Assembly: GCA_964415525.1 (NCBI GenBank)
Contig: CAYQAS010000007.1
Location: 4,434-68,433, forward strand
DNA from: CAZPUI01 sp964415525
GTDB lineage: Bacteria; Acidobacteriota; Holophagae; Holophagales; Holophagaceae
Direction: 5' to 3'
Length of the DNA: 64,000 nt
The notes beneath the pieces were generated by a model. That model made no database searches. It was not told where the DNA came from and saw nothing but the letters and a program-made list of their open reading frames with translations. Below are positions 1-8,672 of this stretch, one piece after another. The position numbers and the translations under genes were made by a program. Position 1 is the first letter of the stretch. Each line of letters opens with the position of its first letter.

Positions 1-564
1 GTGGTCCAGGTGCTCCCGATCGACATTCGTGATGACAGCGAGGTTGGGGCTCAGCAGCAAGAAGCTGCCGTCGCTCTCATCCGCCTCCGCCACCAGCAGC
101 GGGCCCTTCCCGAGCTTGGCATTCGAGCCGATGGCGCCGAGCTTTCCGCCCACCACGATGGTGGGATCCAGATCCGCCTGACTGAGGACCTGGGCCACCA
201 TGCTGGTGGTGGTGGTCTTGCCGTGGGAGCCCGCCACGGCGATGCCGTCCTTGAGCCGCATCAGTTCCGCAAGCATCTCGCCCCGTGGAATGACAGGGAT
301 CTTGGCGGCGTGGGCGGCCACGACCTCCGGGTTGTCCCCCTTCACCGCGCTGCTGATCACCACCACCTGGGCGCCCTCGATGCAGGAAGCCTCATGCCCG
401 ATGTGGATCGCCACACCCAGGGAAGCGAGCCGGTCCGTGGTCGCACTGGCCTTCAGGTCCGTGCCGCTGACCCGGTAGCCCAGGTTGACCAGCACCTCGG
501 CGATCCCGGACATGCCGATGCCGCCTACCCCAACGAAATGAATGTGCTGGATCTTTCCGAACAA
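1..564 (-). CDS. murC: UDP-N-acetylmuramate--L-alanine ligase MurC, N-terminal part (runs off left edge)
   Basis: MurC adds L-alanine to UDP-N-acetylmuramic acid in the cytoplasm, the first amino-acid step of peptidoglycan synthesis. The 188 codons present contain the N-terminal Rossmann motif HFVGVGGIGMSGIAEV (residues 9-24) that binds the UDP-sugar, and the ATP loop GSHGKTTTT (112-120), then AEADESDGSF and NVDREHLDH of the central Mur ligase domain. The 3' part, about 60% of the gene, lies outside the window. I place the start at a TTG (564-562) because AGGAG sits 6 nt upstream and the family's N-terminal motif begins a few codons later; no ATG fits. The gene is divergent from the next one, so it is not preceded here by the usual murG. 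Confidence 0.95.
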   Translation of the reverse strand, partial: MFGKIQHIHFVGVGGIGMSGIAEVLVNLGYRVSGTDLKASATTDRLASLGVAIHIGHEASCIEGAQVVVISSAVKGDNPEVVAAHAAKIPVIPRGEMLAELMRLKDGIAVAGSHGKTTTTSMVAQVLSQADLDPTIVVGGKLGAIGSNAKLGKGPLLVAEADESDGSFLLLSPNLAVITNVDREHLDH

Positions 565-719
565 GGTCCGCTCCTGGTGATGCCTTCAGGATAACGTCCC
601 CTGTCCGGCGGAGGACCTGCCCTGGAGGGATTCATCAGGTCGGGCGATGTGTGGCACAGTTCTGGCATTGAATTCAATCGCCGCGAACCGATGATGTGTG
701 CGGCCCGACGGAGGTATCT

Positions 720-1550
720 ATGCGACGGTTCATCTGCAGCGCCTTGATCGCAGCGGCTCCCTTTGCGCTCTTCGCTCAAAAGGCCGGCGGGAGCGGAGCG
801 GGATCGACCTCCCCGAGGGTGGAGGGTCCGCTCCGAACTCCGAGCGGGGCGCCCATGGCCGGCATGGGCGGCGGCTGGGGCAGTGACTACAACCGGAGCA
901 GTGATTTCCAGCCCAATCGCCGCGACGTCTCCCGTGAGCAACCAATCCGGGTCAGCGGGGCGAATCCCACCGGGAATGGGCAGGTGATGAACCACATCCG
1001 TGTCATCCATCCGCCCAAGCGGCCTCGCCTGACCGTTCATCCAGACGATCGCTACTGGGAAAAGAGGGATCTCTGGTCGGAGCTGCAGGCCTGGGCACGC
1101 AGCGGTTGCATTCCCGTAGTGGGAGTGGATGACATGGCCTCTCTTGAGGACTACAGCTTCTGGATGGCGGGCTGGAAGGCCTATGGAATGATGGTGCCCC
1201 CCAAGGAGACGGTCACCTTCACCCTGGATCACTCCAACCGCGGTTGGTTTCACCTCAACCTATGCAACAAGTGGGGGCAGTTGGAGCCTGGCATGCTGCA
1301 CACGGTGATGCACCGCGGCACACCGCAGATCGCGTACACCAACCCCAGTGACGACCCCCGCTACGCCTATGTGGTGGTGGACGATCCCGGTTGGATGAGC
1401 TCCCTCGGAAATCCATACACCCTCACCATCAAGCGCAGCTGGGACCCCGGGAAGTACGCCAAGGAAGGCCTCCCCACCGCGGCGGGCATCTGGGCTCAGC
1501 ACCGGCCCGAGAAGCCCTCCCCCAAGCTGGCGGTGGCCATCTGGCGCTAA
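720..1550 (+). CDS. Putative secreted protein, unknown function
   Basis: A 276-residue protein that I do not recognise. The start at 720 is preceded by GGAGG at 709-713. Residues 1-18 (MRRFICSALIAAAPFALFA) form a typical Sec signal peptide with an AxA-like site, so the mature protein should be periplasmic or exported. A low-complexity Gly/Ser/Arg-rich stretch (about 20-70) leads to a folded region rich in Trp and Asp/Pro (about 95-250). The gene stands alone, with murC divergent upstream and a strong palindromic terminator 25 bp after the stop. No catalytic motif is evident. Confidence 0.7.
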   Translation: MRRFICSALIAAAPFALFAQKAGGSGAGSTSPRVEGPLRTPSGAPMAGMGGGWGSDYNRSSDFQPNRRDVSREQPIRVSGANPTGNGQVMNHIRVIHPPKRPRLTVHPDDRYWEKRDLWSELQAWARSGCIPVVGVDDMASLEDYSFWMAGWKAYGMMVPPKETVTFTLDHSNRGWFHLNLCNKWGQLEPGMLHTVMHRGTPQIAYTNPSDDPRYAYVVVDDPGWMSSLGNPYTLTIKRSWDPGKYAKEGLPTAAGIWAQHRPEKPSPKLAVAIWR

Positions 1551-1575
1551 ACGAGAGCACAGCAGGGGTGCCTCG

Positions 1576-1615
1576 AACGAAAGAGCCCGCAGGGATCCCT
1601 GCGGGCTCTTTCGTT
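1576..1615. terminator. Perfect palindromic terminator
   Basis: A 40 bp perfect inverted repeat with 20 bp arms and GGATCC at its centre starts 25 bp after the stop of the secreted-protein gene. The outer AACGAAAGA/TCTTTCGTT portion gives a run of T on either strand, so it can act as an intrinsic terminator in both directions. Confidence 0.85.
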
Positions 1616-1671
1616 ATCCTGGATTCGTTATCGAGAAATGGGCAGTTTTCGAGGTCGCACATCGGCCTTTT

Positions 1672-1725
1672 GAGCGGCGGCGGTCCACCCGTTTGGTGTC
1701 GCACCAAGCCCACACTCCGCCGCTC
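1672..1725. other. Nested inverted repeat in a convergent gap, function unknown
   Basis: Between two convergent genes, GAGCGGCGG (1672-1680) pairs with CCGCCGCTC (1717-1725). Inside lies a second hairpin, TTGGTG (1693-1698) with CACCAA (1702-1707) around a TCG loop. No T-run follows, so it is not an obvious terminator. It could be a small structured RNA or a degraded palindromic repeat. Confidence 0.35.
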
Positions 1726-1773
1726 TACGCCAATCAGGCGTCGAAGGCTGGCGACTCAAAATGCCCCTCCGGT

Positions 1774-2112
1774 TCAGTGGTGATGAGGATCCTGGGTGGG
1801 CGCGACCTCGTAGACCACTTTCCCGCTGCCCACGAGGATCCAGAGGGCGTAGGCCACCAGAACCAGGGCGCAGACCACCTGACCACCGAGCAGCACCTGG
1901 TCCAGATCCGGCTGGGAGGCGCCCAGGAGACCGATGGCCAAGGCCACCCCGCCGACGGAAGCCAGCACGCGTCCCCACCTCAGGTGAGGCCCTGCGGGCC
2001 GCATGAGCGGCTGAGGCACGACGCCGAAGGCATCCCGATGTTCGCCAAGGGCCTGAAGGCCGATGGCCCCCACCAGAAAGGCCAGAACGAAGTAGCTGAT
2101 GTGTGCGGCCAT
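1774..2112 (-). CDS. Small integral membrane protein, unknown
   Basis: A 112-residue hydrophobic protein with about three transmembrane segments (roughly residues 4-22, 45-64 and 75-95) and a polar C-terminus ending in three histidines. I chose the second ATG (2112) because GGAGG lies 5 nt upstream; the ATG at 2124 has no ribosome site. It is divergent from the tetR efflux operon, with its 5' end 66 bp from that promoter, so it could share regulation. I assign no family. Confidence 0.6.
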   Translation of the reverse strand: MAAHISYFVLAFLVGAIGLQALGEHRDAFGVVPQPLMRPAGPHLRWGRVLASVGGVALAIGLLGASQPDLDQVLLGGQVVCALVLVAYALWILVGSGKVVYEVAPTQDPHHH

Positions 2113-2177
2113 GGGAGCCTCCATCCCAGGGATACCCCAGTACGGGGAGAAGTTACAAGGTCATGGCCATTCCGGAA

Positions 2178-2236
2178 TTGACTCAATCAATCGGTTGATT
2201 AAAACTCCCTTCTGGCGCAATTCAATCGATTGATTA
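2178..2236 (+). promoter_or_regulatory. Promoter and two TetR operators for the efflux operon
   Basis: A -35 box TTGACT (2178-2183) and a -10-like TAAAAC (2200-2205) are separated by 16 bp. The spacer is almost filled by the near-palindrome AATCAATC/GGTTGATT (2185-2200). A second copy, TCAATCGATTGA (2222-2233, perfect dyad) followed by TTA, lies downstream. Both share the half-site TCAATCR. Placement before the TetR gene strongly suggests autorepression; this is inferred, not demonstrated. Confidence 0.7.
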
Positions 2237-2256
2237 AATCGCCAACGAGGAAATCC

Positions 2257-2937
2257 ATGGCCGAACACCCCTCTGACAGCCGAACCCGCCTGATGGAATC
2301 CGTCCTTCTGCTCTGCGCGGAGCGGAACTTCGAAGGGGTGGGCATTCGGGAAATCGCCGCCAAGGCCGGCGTCAACTCCGCCCTGGTCCAGTACCACTTC
2401 GGGGGCAAGGAAGGCCTTTACATGGAGGCCATGCGCTGGGTCCACGAGATGATGGAAGCGAACCGCCCCGCCTTCCCGCCCCTGCCTTCACCGAAGGATC
2501 CGGACCTACAGGCGAAGGCCAAGGCCGCCATGGACGGCTACATCCGTATCATCCTGGAGCAGTTCCTCACGTGTCACGGCTTCGGCGACCAGCTGCCCAT
2601 CCCTTTCGAGGTGGCCCGGGCGGCTCACGAGCTGTGGAACCGCGAGATGGAAGGCCCTCGACCCGCCATGCAGGACTTCATTCTGGAAGTAACAAGGCCC
2701 CACAAGGAGCATCTGGACAGCTGCATCCGGCTCCTTCGCCCCGACCTTTCGGAGGATGAGATCTGGCTCATGGCGTTGAGCATCCACGGTCAGGTGATCT
2801 TCCTGCACAAGCACCTCCAGCTCATCAAGCTGATGCGCGGCCAAGGCTTCGGGCCCGAGAGCCTGGACGTCCTCCATCGCCACTTCGTTGATTTCAGTTT
2901 CCGGGGTCTTGGGATCCCGGTCGCGCCCGTTTCCTAG
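2257..2937 (+). CDS. TetR/AcrR family transcriptional repressor of the RND operon
   Basis: A 226-residue TetR-type regulator. The N-terminal helix-turn-helix is clear: TRLMESVLLLCAERNFEGVG, then IREIAAKAGVNSALVQYHFGGKEGLY (about residues 11-58). The rest is the variable all-helical ligand and dimer domain. The start at 2257 has GAGGA 6 nt upstream; an upstream in-frame TTG (2230) lies inside the operator and has no ribosome site. The gene is the first of a four-gene operon (regulator, outer-membrane factor, adaptor, RND pump) with 10 bp to the next start. Two operator-like dyads precede it, so it probably represses its own operon and is released by a toxic pump substrate. Confidence 0.92.
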   Translation: MAEHPSDSRTRLMESVLLLCAERNFEGVGIREIAAKAGVNSALVQYHFGGKEGLYMEAMRWVHEMMEANRPAFPPLPSPKDPDLQAKAKAAMDGYIRIILEQFLTCHGFGDQLPIPFEVARAAHELWNREMEGPRPAMQDFILEVTRPHKEHLDSCIRLLRPDLSEDEIWLMALSIHGQVIFLHKHLQLIKLMRGQGFGPESLDVLHRHFVDFSFRGLGIPVAPVS

Positions 2938-2947
2938 GAGTCCCACC

Positions 2948-4237
2948 ATGCTCTTCGCACCGCCTGCCCTGGTGCAGGATCTTCCCCCCGCCGCCTCGGT
3001 AAACCTGGATCTGTCGGGCGCCCTGGATCGCGCCCGCCGCGAGAACCCCTTGCTGCGCGCCGCCAAGGCCCGCGTGGAGGAACGCCAGGGCCTCATCACC
3101 ACGACCCGCGCAGATGCCCTGCCCCAGCTCACGCTGAATGCCGACGCTACGAAATACCGCGACGTGAGCATCCTCAACAGCGGATTTGGCGAAGGCGCCG
3201 CCAAGTTCGGGCTGGATCCCGCAGCCCTGACGGGGGCCCGCAAGACCTACAGCACCACCGCCAACCTCACCCAGCCCCTGTTCCACTTCGGCAAGCTCGG
3301 CACCGCCATCGACATCGCCAAGATGGGTGCGAAGGAGGCGGAGGCCGCCTTCACCACCACCCAGCTGGACATCCTTCACGGCGTGGCGAAGGCCTATCTC
3401 GGCGTGCTCGCCGCCGCGGCGGACCTCGATGTCATCGCCGCCCGTCGCCGCACCGCCGAGAAGTTCGTGGAGGACGTGAAGGCCCGCCTCGAGGCCCAGA
3501 CCGCCACGGAGCTGGACCGCCTGCGGGCGGAAAGCGAATTCCTGGCCGTGATCCCGGATGAACTCCAGGCGGAGGCGAACCATCGCCGTGCCCTCGAGAT
3601 CCTGAACGGCCAGCTCGGGCTCGATCCCAAGACGCCCCTCCAGCTCGGCGAGCTCGGCCAAGCGGCAATCCAGGAGCTCTCCGGCCCTCGCGATCGCAGT
3701 GAGATCGCCCAGTTGGACGAGCAGGAGCGGATGCTCAAGGCGAATGACACCATCCTCAAGTCGGACCTGCGCCCCAAGCTCGACCTCAACGCCAGCTATG
3801 GCTACCAGGTGGGCAAGGAGCAGAACCTCTTCCACGAGCCATACAACGCCTGGCGCGTGGCCGTGACCCTCAAGTTCCCGGTCTTCGACGGCCTGCGCTC
3901 CTCCGGCAAGCGCGCCCAGAACCGCGCCCAGCTGGAGCAGGTCCGCCAGCTCAAGGTGGACAAGGAGCGCAGCATCGCCGTGGAGCGTTCCTCGGCGGAT
4001 CGTGAGCTAAAGAAGGCCCAGGCACTGCGGGATGCCGCAACCAAGGCCTATGCCGCAGGAGCCGAGGCCCTGCGAATGTCACGGGAGTCCTTCGACCAGG
4101 GCCTGATCACGAGCCTTGACCTGCTACAGGCCGAGCGCACCGAACGCCAGCTGGAGAGTCAGCGTCGGCGTGCGGAACTCGGCGTGTGGGCCGCCCTCTT
4201 CGACCATCGCCGCGCCGCCGGCCTGATGCCCCTTTGA
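2948..4237 (+). CDS. TolC-family outer-membrane efflux protein
   Basis: A 429-residue outer-membrane factor of the TolC/OprM type, the exit duct of the tripartite pump encoded here. Two related halves are visible, each with long Ala/Arg/Glu-rich helices, for example LSGALDRARRENPLLRAAKARVEE near residue 20 and a matching repeat toward the end (RELKKAQALRDAATKAYAAGAEAL, then TSLDLLQAERTERQLES). The start at 2948 has AGGAG 7 nt upstream. Oddly, the N-terminus (MLFAPPALVQDLPPAASV) is a poor Sec signal peptide for a protein that must reach the outer membrane; the signal may be atypical. It sits between the TetR and adaptor genes with short gaps. Confidence 0.9.
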   Translation: MLFAPPALVQDLPPAASVNLDLSGALDRARRENPLLRAAKARVEERQGLITTTRADALPQLTLNADATKYRDVSILNSGFGEGAAKFGLDPAALTGARKTYSTTANLTQPLFHFGKLGTAIDIAKMGAKEAEAAFTTTQLDILHGVAKAYLGVLAAAADLDVIAARRRTAEKFVEDVKARLEAQTATELDRLRAESEFLAVIPDELQAEANHRRALEILNGQLGLDPKTPLQLGELGQAAIQELSGPRDRSEIAQLDEQERMLKANDTILKSDLRPKLDLNASYGYQVGKEQNLFHEPYNAWRVAVTLKFPVFDGLRSSGKRAQNRAQLEQVRQLKVDKERSIAVERSSADRELKKAQALRDAATKAYAAGAEALRMSRESFDQGLITSLDLLQAERTERQLESQRRRAELGVWAALFDHRRAAGLMPL

Positions 4238-4253
4238 GATCCAGGAGTCCCAG

Positions 4254-5375
4254 ATGAACCGCATGAAACTCAGCCTCACCATCGGCCTGCCCCTGCTCAT
4301 CGTGGTGGGCGCCACCGCCCTCCACCGCTCCCGTCGGGCGGCCGAGCTCAACAAGCAGGCTGCCACCAAGACTGAGGGCGCCGTCACGGTCACTCTGGCC
4401 ACCGTCGAAAGCCGCCCCTTCCGTAGCGCCATCCCCTTCACCGGCACGCTCCTGGCGGTGAACCGCGCGGAGCTGAAGGCCGAGGTCGCTGGCCGCGTCA
4501 CCCGCACCACCGTGTTCGAAGGCGACCGCGTCAGCCGCGGCGCCGTGCTTTCGGCCCAGGATGAGGAGGATCTCCTCCTTGGCGTCCAGGCCGCGGAGGC
4601 CCAGTTGGCCCAGGCCCAGGCCCAGGCGAGCCAGGCCAAGCGCGACTGGGATCGGGCCCAGATGCTCCTGGAGAAGCGATCCATCACCAAGCAGTCCGCC
4701 CAGCAGGCGGAGACCTACTTCAACGCCACCCAGGCGGGTGCCCGGGCTGCGGAGAGCAACCTGGGCCTCGCCAAGAGCCGCCTCCACAAGGCTCAGATCA
4801 AGGCGCCCTTCGAGGGCCAAGTGGCGCAGAAGCTCATCCAGGTGGGCGAGATGCTCAACCCCGGCCAGACCGCCTTCATGGTGGTAGACAACCGCAAGCT
4901 GGAGATCCTCGCGGACCTTCCGACCCAGGCCCTCGCTCAGGTCACGGCGGGCATGAAGGTGCGCTTCCGCATCTCCGGTTTTGACCAGCCCATCGAGGGC
5001 AAGGTGGCCCAGGTGGCCGGAGCGGTGCTCCAGGACGGCCGGACGCTGAGGGTCCGCATGGAAGTGCCCAATGTCGACGGCAAGCTCAAGAGTGGCCTCT
5101 TCGCCGAAGGCGAGATCCTCGCGGACGGCACCATTCAGCGCCCCGCCCTGCCCGCCAGCGTCCTCACGGCCATGGGCCGGGATGCGGATGTCTTCATCGC
5201 CCCGAACGGCGTAGCCCAGCGCAAGCGGGTCAGCCTGGGCCAGGAGCAGGACGGTTGGCGCTCCGTGGAGGGCCTGACCGCCGGCACCCAGGTGATCGCC
5301 CAGGGCCGCGACCAGGTGACCGAAGGCTCCCGCCTGCGGGTGGTCGAGGCGCCTGCCACCGGAAAGGTGAAGTGA
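4254..5375 (+). CDS. RND efflux periplasmic adaptor (HlyD/AcrA-like)
   Basis: A 373-residue membrane-fusion protein linking the inner-membrane RND pump to the TolC-like duct. Residues 3-24 form a membrane anchor. Then come the split lipoyl domain (AELKAEVAGRVTRTTVFEGDRVSRG near 65-90, closing with KAPFEGQVAQKLIQVGEML near 184-203), an Ala/Gln-rich coiled-coil hairpin between them, and beta-barrel and membrane-proximal domains to the end. The start has AGGAG 7 nt upstream. The stop is 1 bp from the pump's ATG, so the two are probably translated together. Confidence 0.93.
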   Translation: MNRMKLSLTIGLPLLIVVGATALHRSRRAAELNKQAATKTEGAVTVTLATVESRPFRSAIPFTGTLLAVNRAELKAEVAGRVTRTTVFEGDRVSRGAVLSAQDEEDLLLGVQAAEAQLAQAQAQASQAKRDWDRAQMLLEKRSITKQSAQQAETYFNATQAGARAAESNLGLAKSRLHKAQIKAPFEGQVAQKLIQVGEMLNPGQTAFMVVDNRKLEILADLPTQALAQVTAGMKVRFRISGFDQPIEGKVAQVAGAVLQDGRTLRVRMEVPNVDGKLKSGLFAEGEILADGTIQRPALPASVLTAMGRDADVFIAPNGVAQRKRVSLGQEQDGWRSVEGLTAGTQVIAQGRDQVTEGSRLRVVEAPATGKVK

Positions 5376-5376
5376 G

Positions 5377-8300
5377 ATGTTTCTTTCAGATCTCTCCATC
5401 AAAAGGCCGGTGCTCACGACCTGCGTGATGCTCGCGCTCGTGGTGCTGGGTCTCTTCAGCATCAAGGGTCTGGGCATCGACCAGTTCCCCAAGATCGACT
5501 TCCCCATCGTCACCGTCAGCGTGCCCTACCCGGGCGCGAGTCCTGACGCGGTAGAGCAGGATGTCGTCAAGAAGGTCGAGGAGGCCCTCAACCCCCTCGA
5601 GAAGGTCCGCGAGATCTCCTCCACGAGCCAGGACAGCCTGGGGGTCGTCGTCGTCGAGTTCCAGCTGGAACGCGATGTGGACAAAGCCCTGGAGGATGTC
5701 CGCTCCAAGCTCGGCCAGATCCGCCAGAACCTTCCGGACACCATCAAGGAACCCATCGTCCAGAAGATGGATCCCGCCCAGATGCCCGTGATGTCGCTCG
5801 TGCTGCGCCCCTCCGAGGGCCACAAGGACATGACGGACCGCGAGATCACCCGCATCGGCGACGAATTCCTCAAGCGCCGCCTGGAGAACATCCCCGGTGT
5901 CGGCAGCGTCACGCTGGTGGGCGAGAGCAAGCGGGAGATCCGCGTGCAGGTCGACCCCGGCAAGCTCGAAGCCCTGGGCGTCACGCTCCAGCAGGTCATG
6001 GGCAGCCTCGGCAACGACACGCGGGCCATCCCAAGCGGCAACCTGCTGCAGGGTCCGCGGGAAATCGCCGTGCGCGTGGACGCCAAGGCGCGCCAGGTGA
6101 AGGACTTCGAATCCGTCATCGTGGGCAATCAGAAGGGCCGCCCCATCGAACTGCGGGAAGTCGCCACCGTCATCGACGGCGTCAAGGAGCAGCGCTCCCT
6201 GGCCCGCCTCAACGGCCAGAACGCCGTGGCCCTGGACATCCAGCGTCAGGTGGGCGGCAACACCGTGGCCATGGCGGACGCCGTGAAGGCCGCGCTGAAG
6301 GCCATGACGCCGGACCTCGACAAGCAGGGTGTCCAGGTGCTCCTCGCCAAGGACAACAGCCGCTTCATCAATGACGCCGTGGAAGACGTGGAGATGTCCA
6401 TCATCCTGGGCGGCATCCTGACGATCATCATCGTCTTCTACTTCCTCAAGAGCTGGCGCAGCACGCTCATCACGAGCCTCACGCTGCCGGTGTCGGTCAT
6501 CGGCTCCTTCATCATCATGAAGGCCCTCGACTTCACCCTGAACACCATGACCCTGATGGGCCTGTCGCTGGCCATCGGCATCCTGATCGACGACGCCATC
6601 GTCGTGCGCGAAAACATCACGCGCCACGCGGAGATGGGCAAGGACCACATCACGGCGGCCCGAGAGGGCACCGCGGAAATCGGCCCGGCGGTCATCGCGA
6701 CCACCCTGTCGCTCCTCGCCGTGTTCGTGCCCGTGGCCTTCATGGGCGGCATCGTGGGGCGGTTCTTCTTCCCCTTCGCCATCGTCGTGGCCTTTGCCGT
6801 GGCCATTTCGCTCTTCGTGAGCTTCACGCTGGATCCCATGCTCAGCGCCGTCTGGCCCGATCCCGAGCACGTAAAGGGCTACCAGGAGAGCCACCACGGC
6901 CACCGCCACTTCATCATGAAGAGCGTGGAGTGGTTCAACGATCATCTCGACAACTGGGAGAAGGGTTACCGCAGTGCCATCAACTGGTCCCTGGAGCACC
7001 GCAAGACCGTGCTGGGCATCGGCTTCGCAAGCTTCGTCGCCGCCATCATGCTCATCGGGCTGCTCGGCAGTGACTTCATGTCCGATTACGACCGGGGCGA
7101 CCTCCAGGTGGCCTTCAAGACCGAACCCGGGGCCAGCCTGGAAGCGACGCGCCAGAAGGTGGAAGCCATCGAGCGCATCGTGCGGGATACGCCGGAGACC
7201 GAACTGACCTACACGACCATCGGCACCGGCCTGCTGGGCAGCATCAACGAAGGCAAGATCTACGTAAAGCTGAAGGACAAGCGGAAGCGCGACCATGTGG
7301 CCATCCGTCGCGACATGCGCGACCGCCTGGCTGTATTGGCGGGCGTGGAGATCGGCCTCGGGCCGGTGGCGGATTTCGGAGACGAAAAGCCTTTCATGGT
7401 GGCGGTCATGAGCCCAGACCGCAAGGCCGTGGAACAGGCAGAACCACAGGTGAAGGCCCTCTTCCAGCGCATCACCGGCGCGGTGGACATCACCAGCAGC
7501 CGCGACCAAGGGAAGCCCGAGCTGCGCCTCACGGTGGACCGCAAGCAGGCCTCCGACCTCGGCGTGGGCGCCATGACCGTGGCGGGCATGGTGCGTCCCC
7601 TCGTGGACGGCGTCGACGTGGCCAAGTTCGAGGAGACCTCCGGTGAGCAGTACGACGTTCGGGTGCGGCTCTCCGACGAGAACCGTTCCAAGGCCGACAC
7701 CCTGGCGGGGATGATGATCACCTCCACCAAGAAGGACAAGGCGGGCAACTTCATGCAGGTGAAGGTGGGCAATGTGGCCCGCTTCGAGGAGACCGTCGCC
7801 CCCGCCAAGCTCCAGCGCCGCGGCCTCCAGGCCCAGCTCATGCTCAGCGCCAACAAAGAAGGCAAGACCCTCCAGGAAGTGGTGGGCGAGCTCGGCAAGG
7901 GCATCAACGAGATGAAGAAGGCCGGCACGCTGCCGGAAGGCGTGAAGATCGACTTCATTGGCCAGGCCCGCAACAACAAGGAGACGGGCGGCTACATGGC
8001 CACGGCCCTCCTGCTGGCCCTCTCCTTCATCTACTTCGTGCTGGCCAGCCAGTTCGAGAGCTTCAAGCTTCCCATCACGATCATGGTGTCCCTGCCCCTC
8101 TCCATGGTGGGCATGGTGGTCATGCTGCTCGTGACCGGGGACCCGATGAGCATGATGACCCAGATCGGCCTGATCATGCTGATGGGCCTGGTCACCAAGA
8201 ACGCCATCCTGCTGGTGGACCGCGCCCTGCAGCTGATGCGCGAGGAGAACATGCCCCGCAAGGAGGCCATCATCGAGGCGGGCATGACGCGGCTCCGGCC

Positions 8301-8526
8301 CATCCTCATGACCAGCTTCGCCATGGTGGGCGGCATGCTGCCCCTGTTCCTCGCCCTCGGTGCCGGCGCCGAGATGCGGGCGCCCATGGCCCGCGCCGTG
8401 GTCGGAGGCATCATCACCTCCACCCTGCTGACCCTAATCGTGATCCCGGTGTTCTTCGACCTCTTGGACGACTTCAAGTGGTCCAAGGTGTTCGCACGAT
8501 TCCGGGCCCCGAAGACAGAAGCCTGA
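5377..8526 (+). CDS. RND multidrug efflux permease (AcrB/HAE1-like)
   Basis: A 1049-residue proton-driven inner-membrane pump of the usual family length. The N-terminus MFLSDLSIKRPVLTTCVMLALVVLGL is the canonical RND start. Proton-relay residues are intact: Asp405-Asp406 in GILIDDAIVVREN (TM4) and Lys941 in GLVTKNAILLVD (TM10). Two large periplasmic loops separate TM1/2 and TM7/8. The intact Asp pair and FxRPxxTS-like motif near the C-terminus (LRPILMTSFAMVGGMLPL) indicate a functional pump. The relay resembles hydrophobe/amphiphile exporters rather than metal pumps, but substrates cannot be read from sequence. It is the last gene of the operon, followed by a terminator 15 bp after the stop. 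Confidence 0.96.
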   Translation: MFLSDLSIKRPVLTTCVMLALVVLGLFSIKGLGIDQFPKIDFPIVTVSVPYPGASPDAVEQDVVKKVEEALNPLEKVREISSTSQDSLGVVVVEFQLERDVDKALEDVRSKLGQIRQNLPDTIKEPIVQKMDPAQMPVMSLVLRPSEGHKDMTDREITRIGDEFLKRRLENIPGVGSVTLVGESKREIRVQVDPGKLEALGVTLQQVMGSLGNDTRAIPSGNLLQGPREIAVRVDAKARQVKDFESVIVGNQKGRPIELREVATVIDGVKEQRSLARLNGQNAVALDIQRQVGGNTVAMADAVKAALKAMTPDLDKQGVQVLLAKDNSRFINDAVEDVEMSIILGGILTIIIVFYFLKSWRSTLITSLTLPVSVIGSFIIMKALDFTLNTMTLMGLSLAIGILIDDAIVVRENITRHAEMGKDHITAAREGTAEIGPAVIATTLSLLAVFVPVAFMGGIVGRFFFPFAIVVAFAVAISLFVSFTLDPMLSAVWPDPEHVKGYQESHHGHRHFIMKSVEWFNDHLDNWEKGYRSAINWSLEHRKTVLGIGFASFVAAIMLIGLLGSDFMSDYDRGDLQVAFKTEPGASLEATRQKVEAIERIVRDTPETELTYTTIGTGLLGSINEGKIYVKLKDKRKRDHVAIRRDMRDRLAVLAGVEIGLGPVADFGDEKPFMVAVMSPDRKAVEQAEPQVKALFQRITGAVDITSSRDQGKPELRLTVDRKQASDLGVGAMTVAGMVRPLVDGVDVAKFEETSGEQYDVRVRLSDENRSKADTLAGMMITSTKKDKAGNFMQVKVGNVARFEETVAPAKLQRRGLQAQLMLSANKEGKTLQEVVGELGKGINEMKKAGTLPEGVKIDFIGQARNNKETGGYMATALLLALSFIYFVLASQFESFKLPITIMVSLPLSMVGMVVMLLVTGDPMSMMTQIGLIMLMGLVTKNAILLVDRALQLMREENMPRKEAIIEAGMTRLRPILMTSFAMVGGMLPLFLALGAGAEMRAPMARAVVGGIITSTLLTLIVIPVFFDLLDDFKWSKVFARFRAPKTEA

Positions 8527-8540
8527 TCCGCCGCAGAACC

Positions 8541-8572
8541 CGAAAGCGCCCCGCAGATGCGGGGCGCTTTCG
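8541..8572 (+). terminator. Intrinsic terminator of the efflux operon
   Basis: A GC-rich hairpin with 14 bp arms (CGAAAGCGCCCCGC and its complement) around an AGAT loop; the outer A/T pairs leave a CTTTCG tail. It lies directly after the RND pump stop codon. Confidence 0.85.
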
Positions 8573-8672
8573 TATCCAGAAGGGACACCCAACAACAAGA
8601 TGCCTCTTTTTACCAAGATTCCCATTGCAATCAAAGGTCAACGGGACCACGGTAGGCACCGGAGGATCCACC

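Noticed and set aside
667..678. ATTGAATTCAAT palindrome between murC and the secreted-protein gene as an operator
   Set aside because: Short, no second copy and no regulator gene nearby; may be chance.
5386..7509. 707-codon open frame antisense to the RND pump gene
   Set aside because: Lies wholly inside a recognised gene on the other strand, has His/Asp/Gly-rich shadow composition and no motif; an artefact of high GC.
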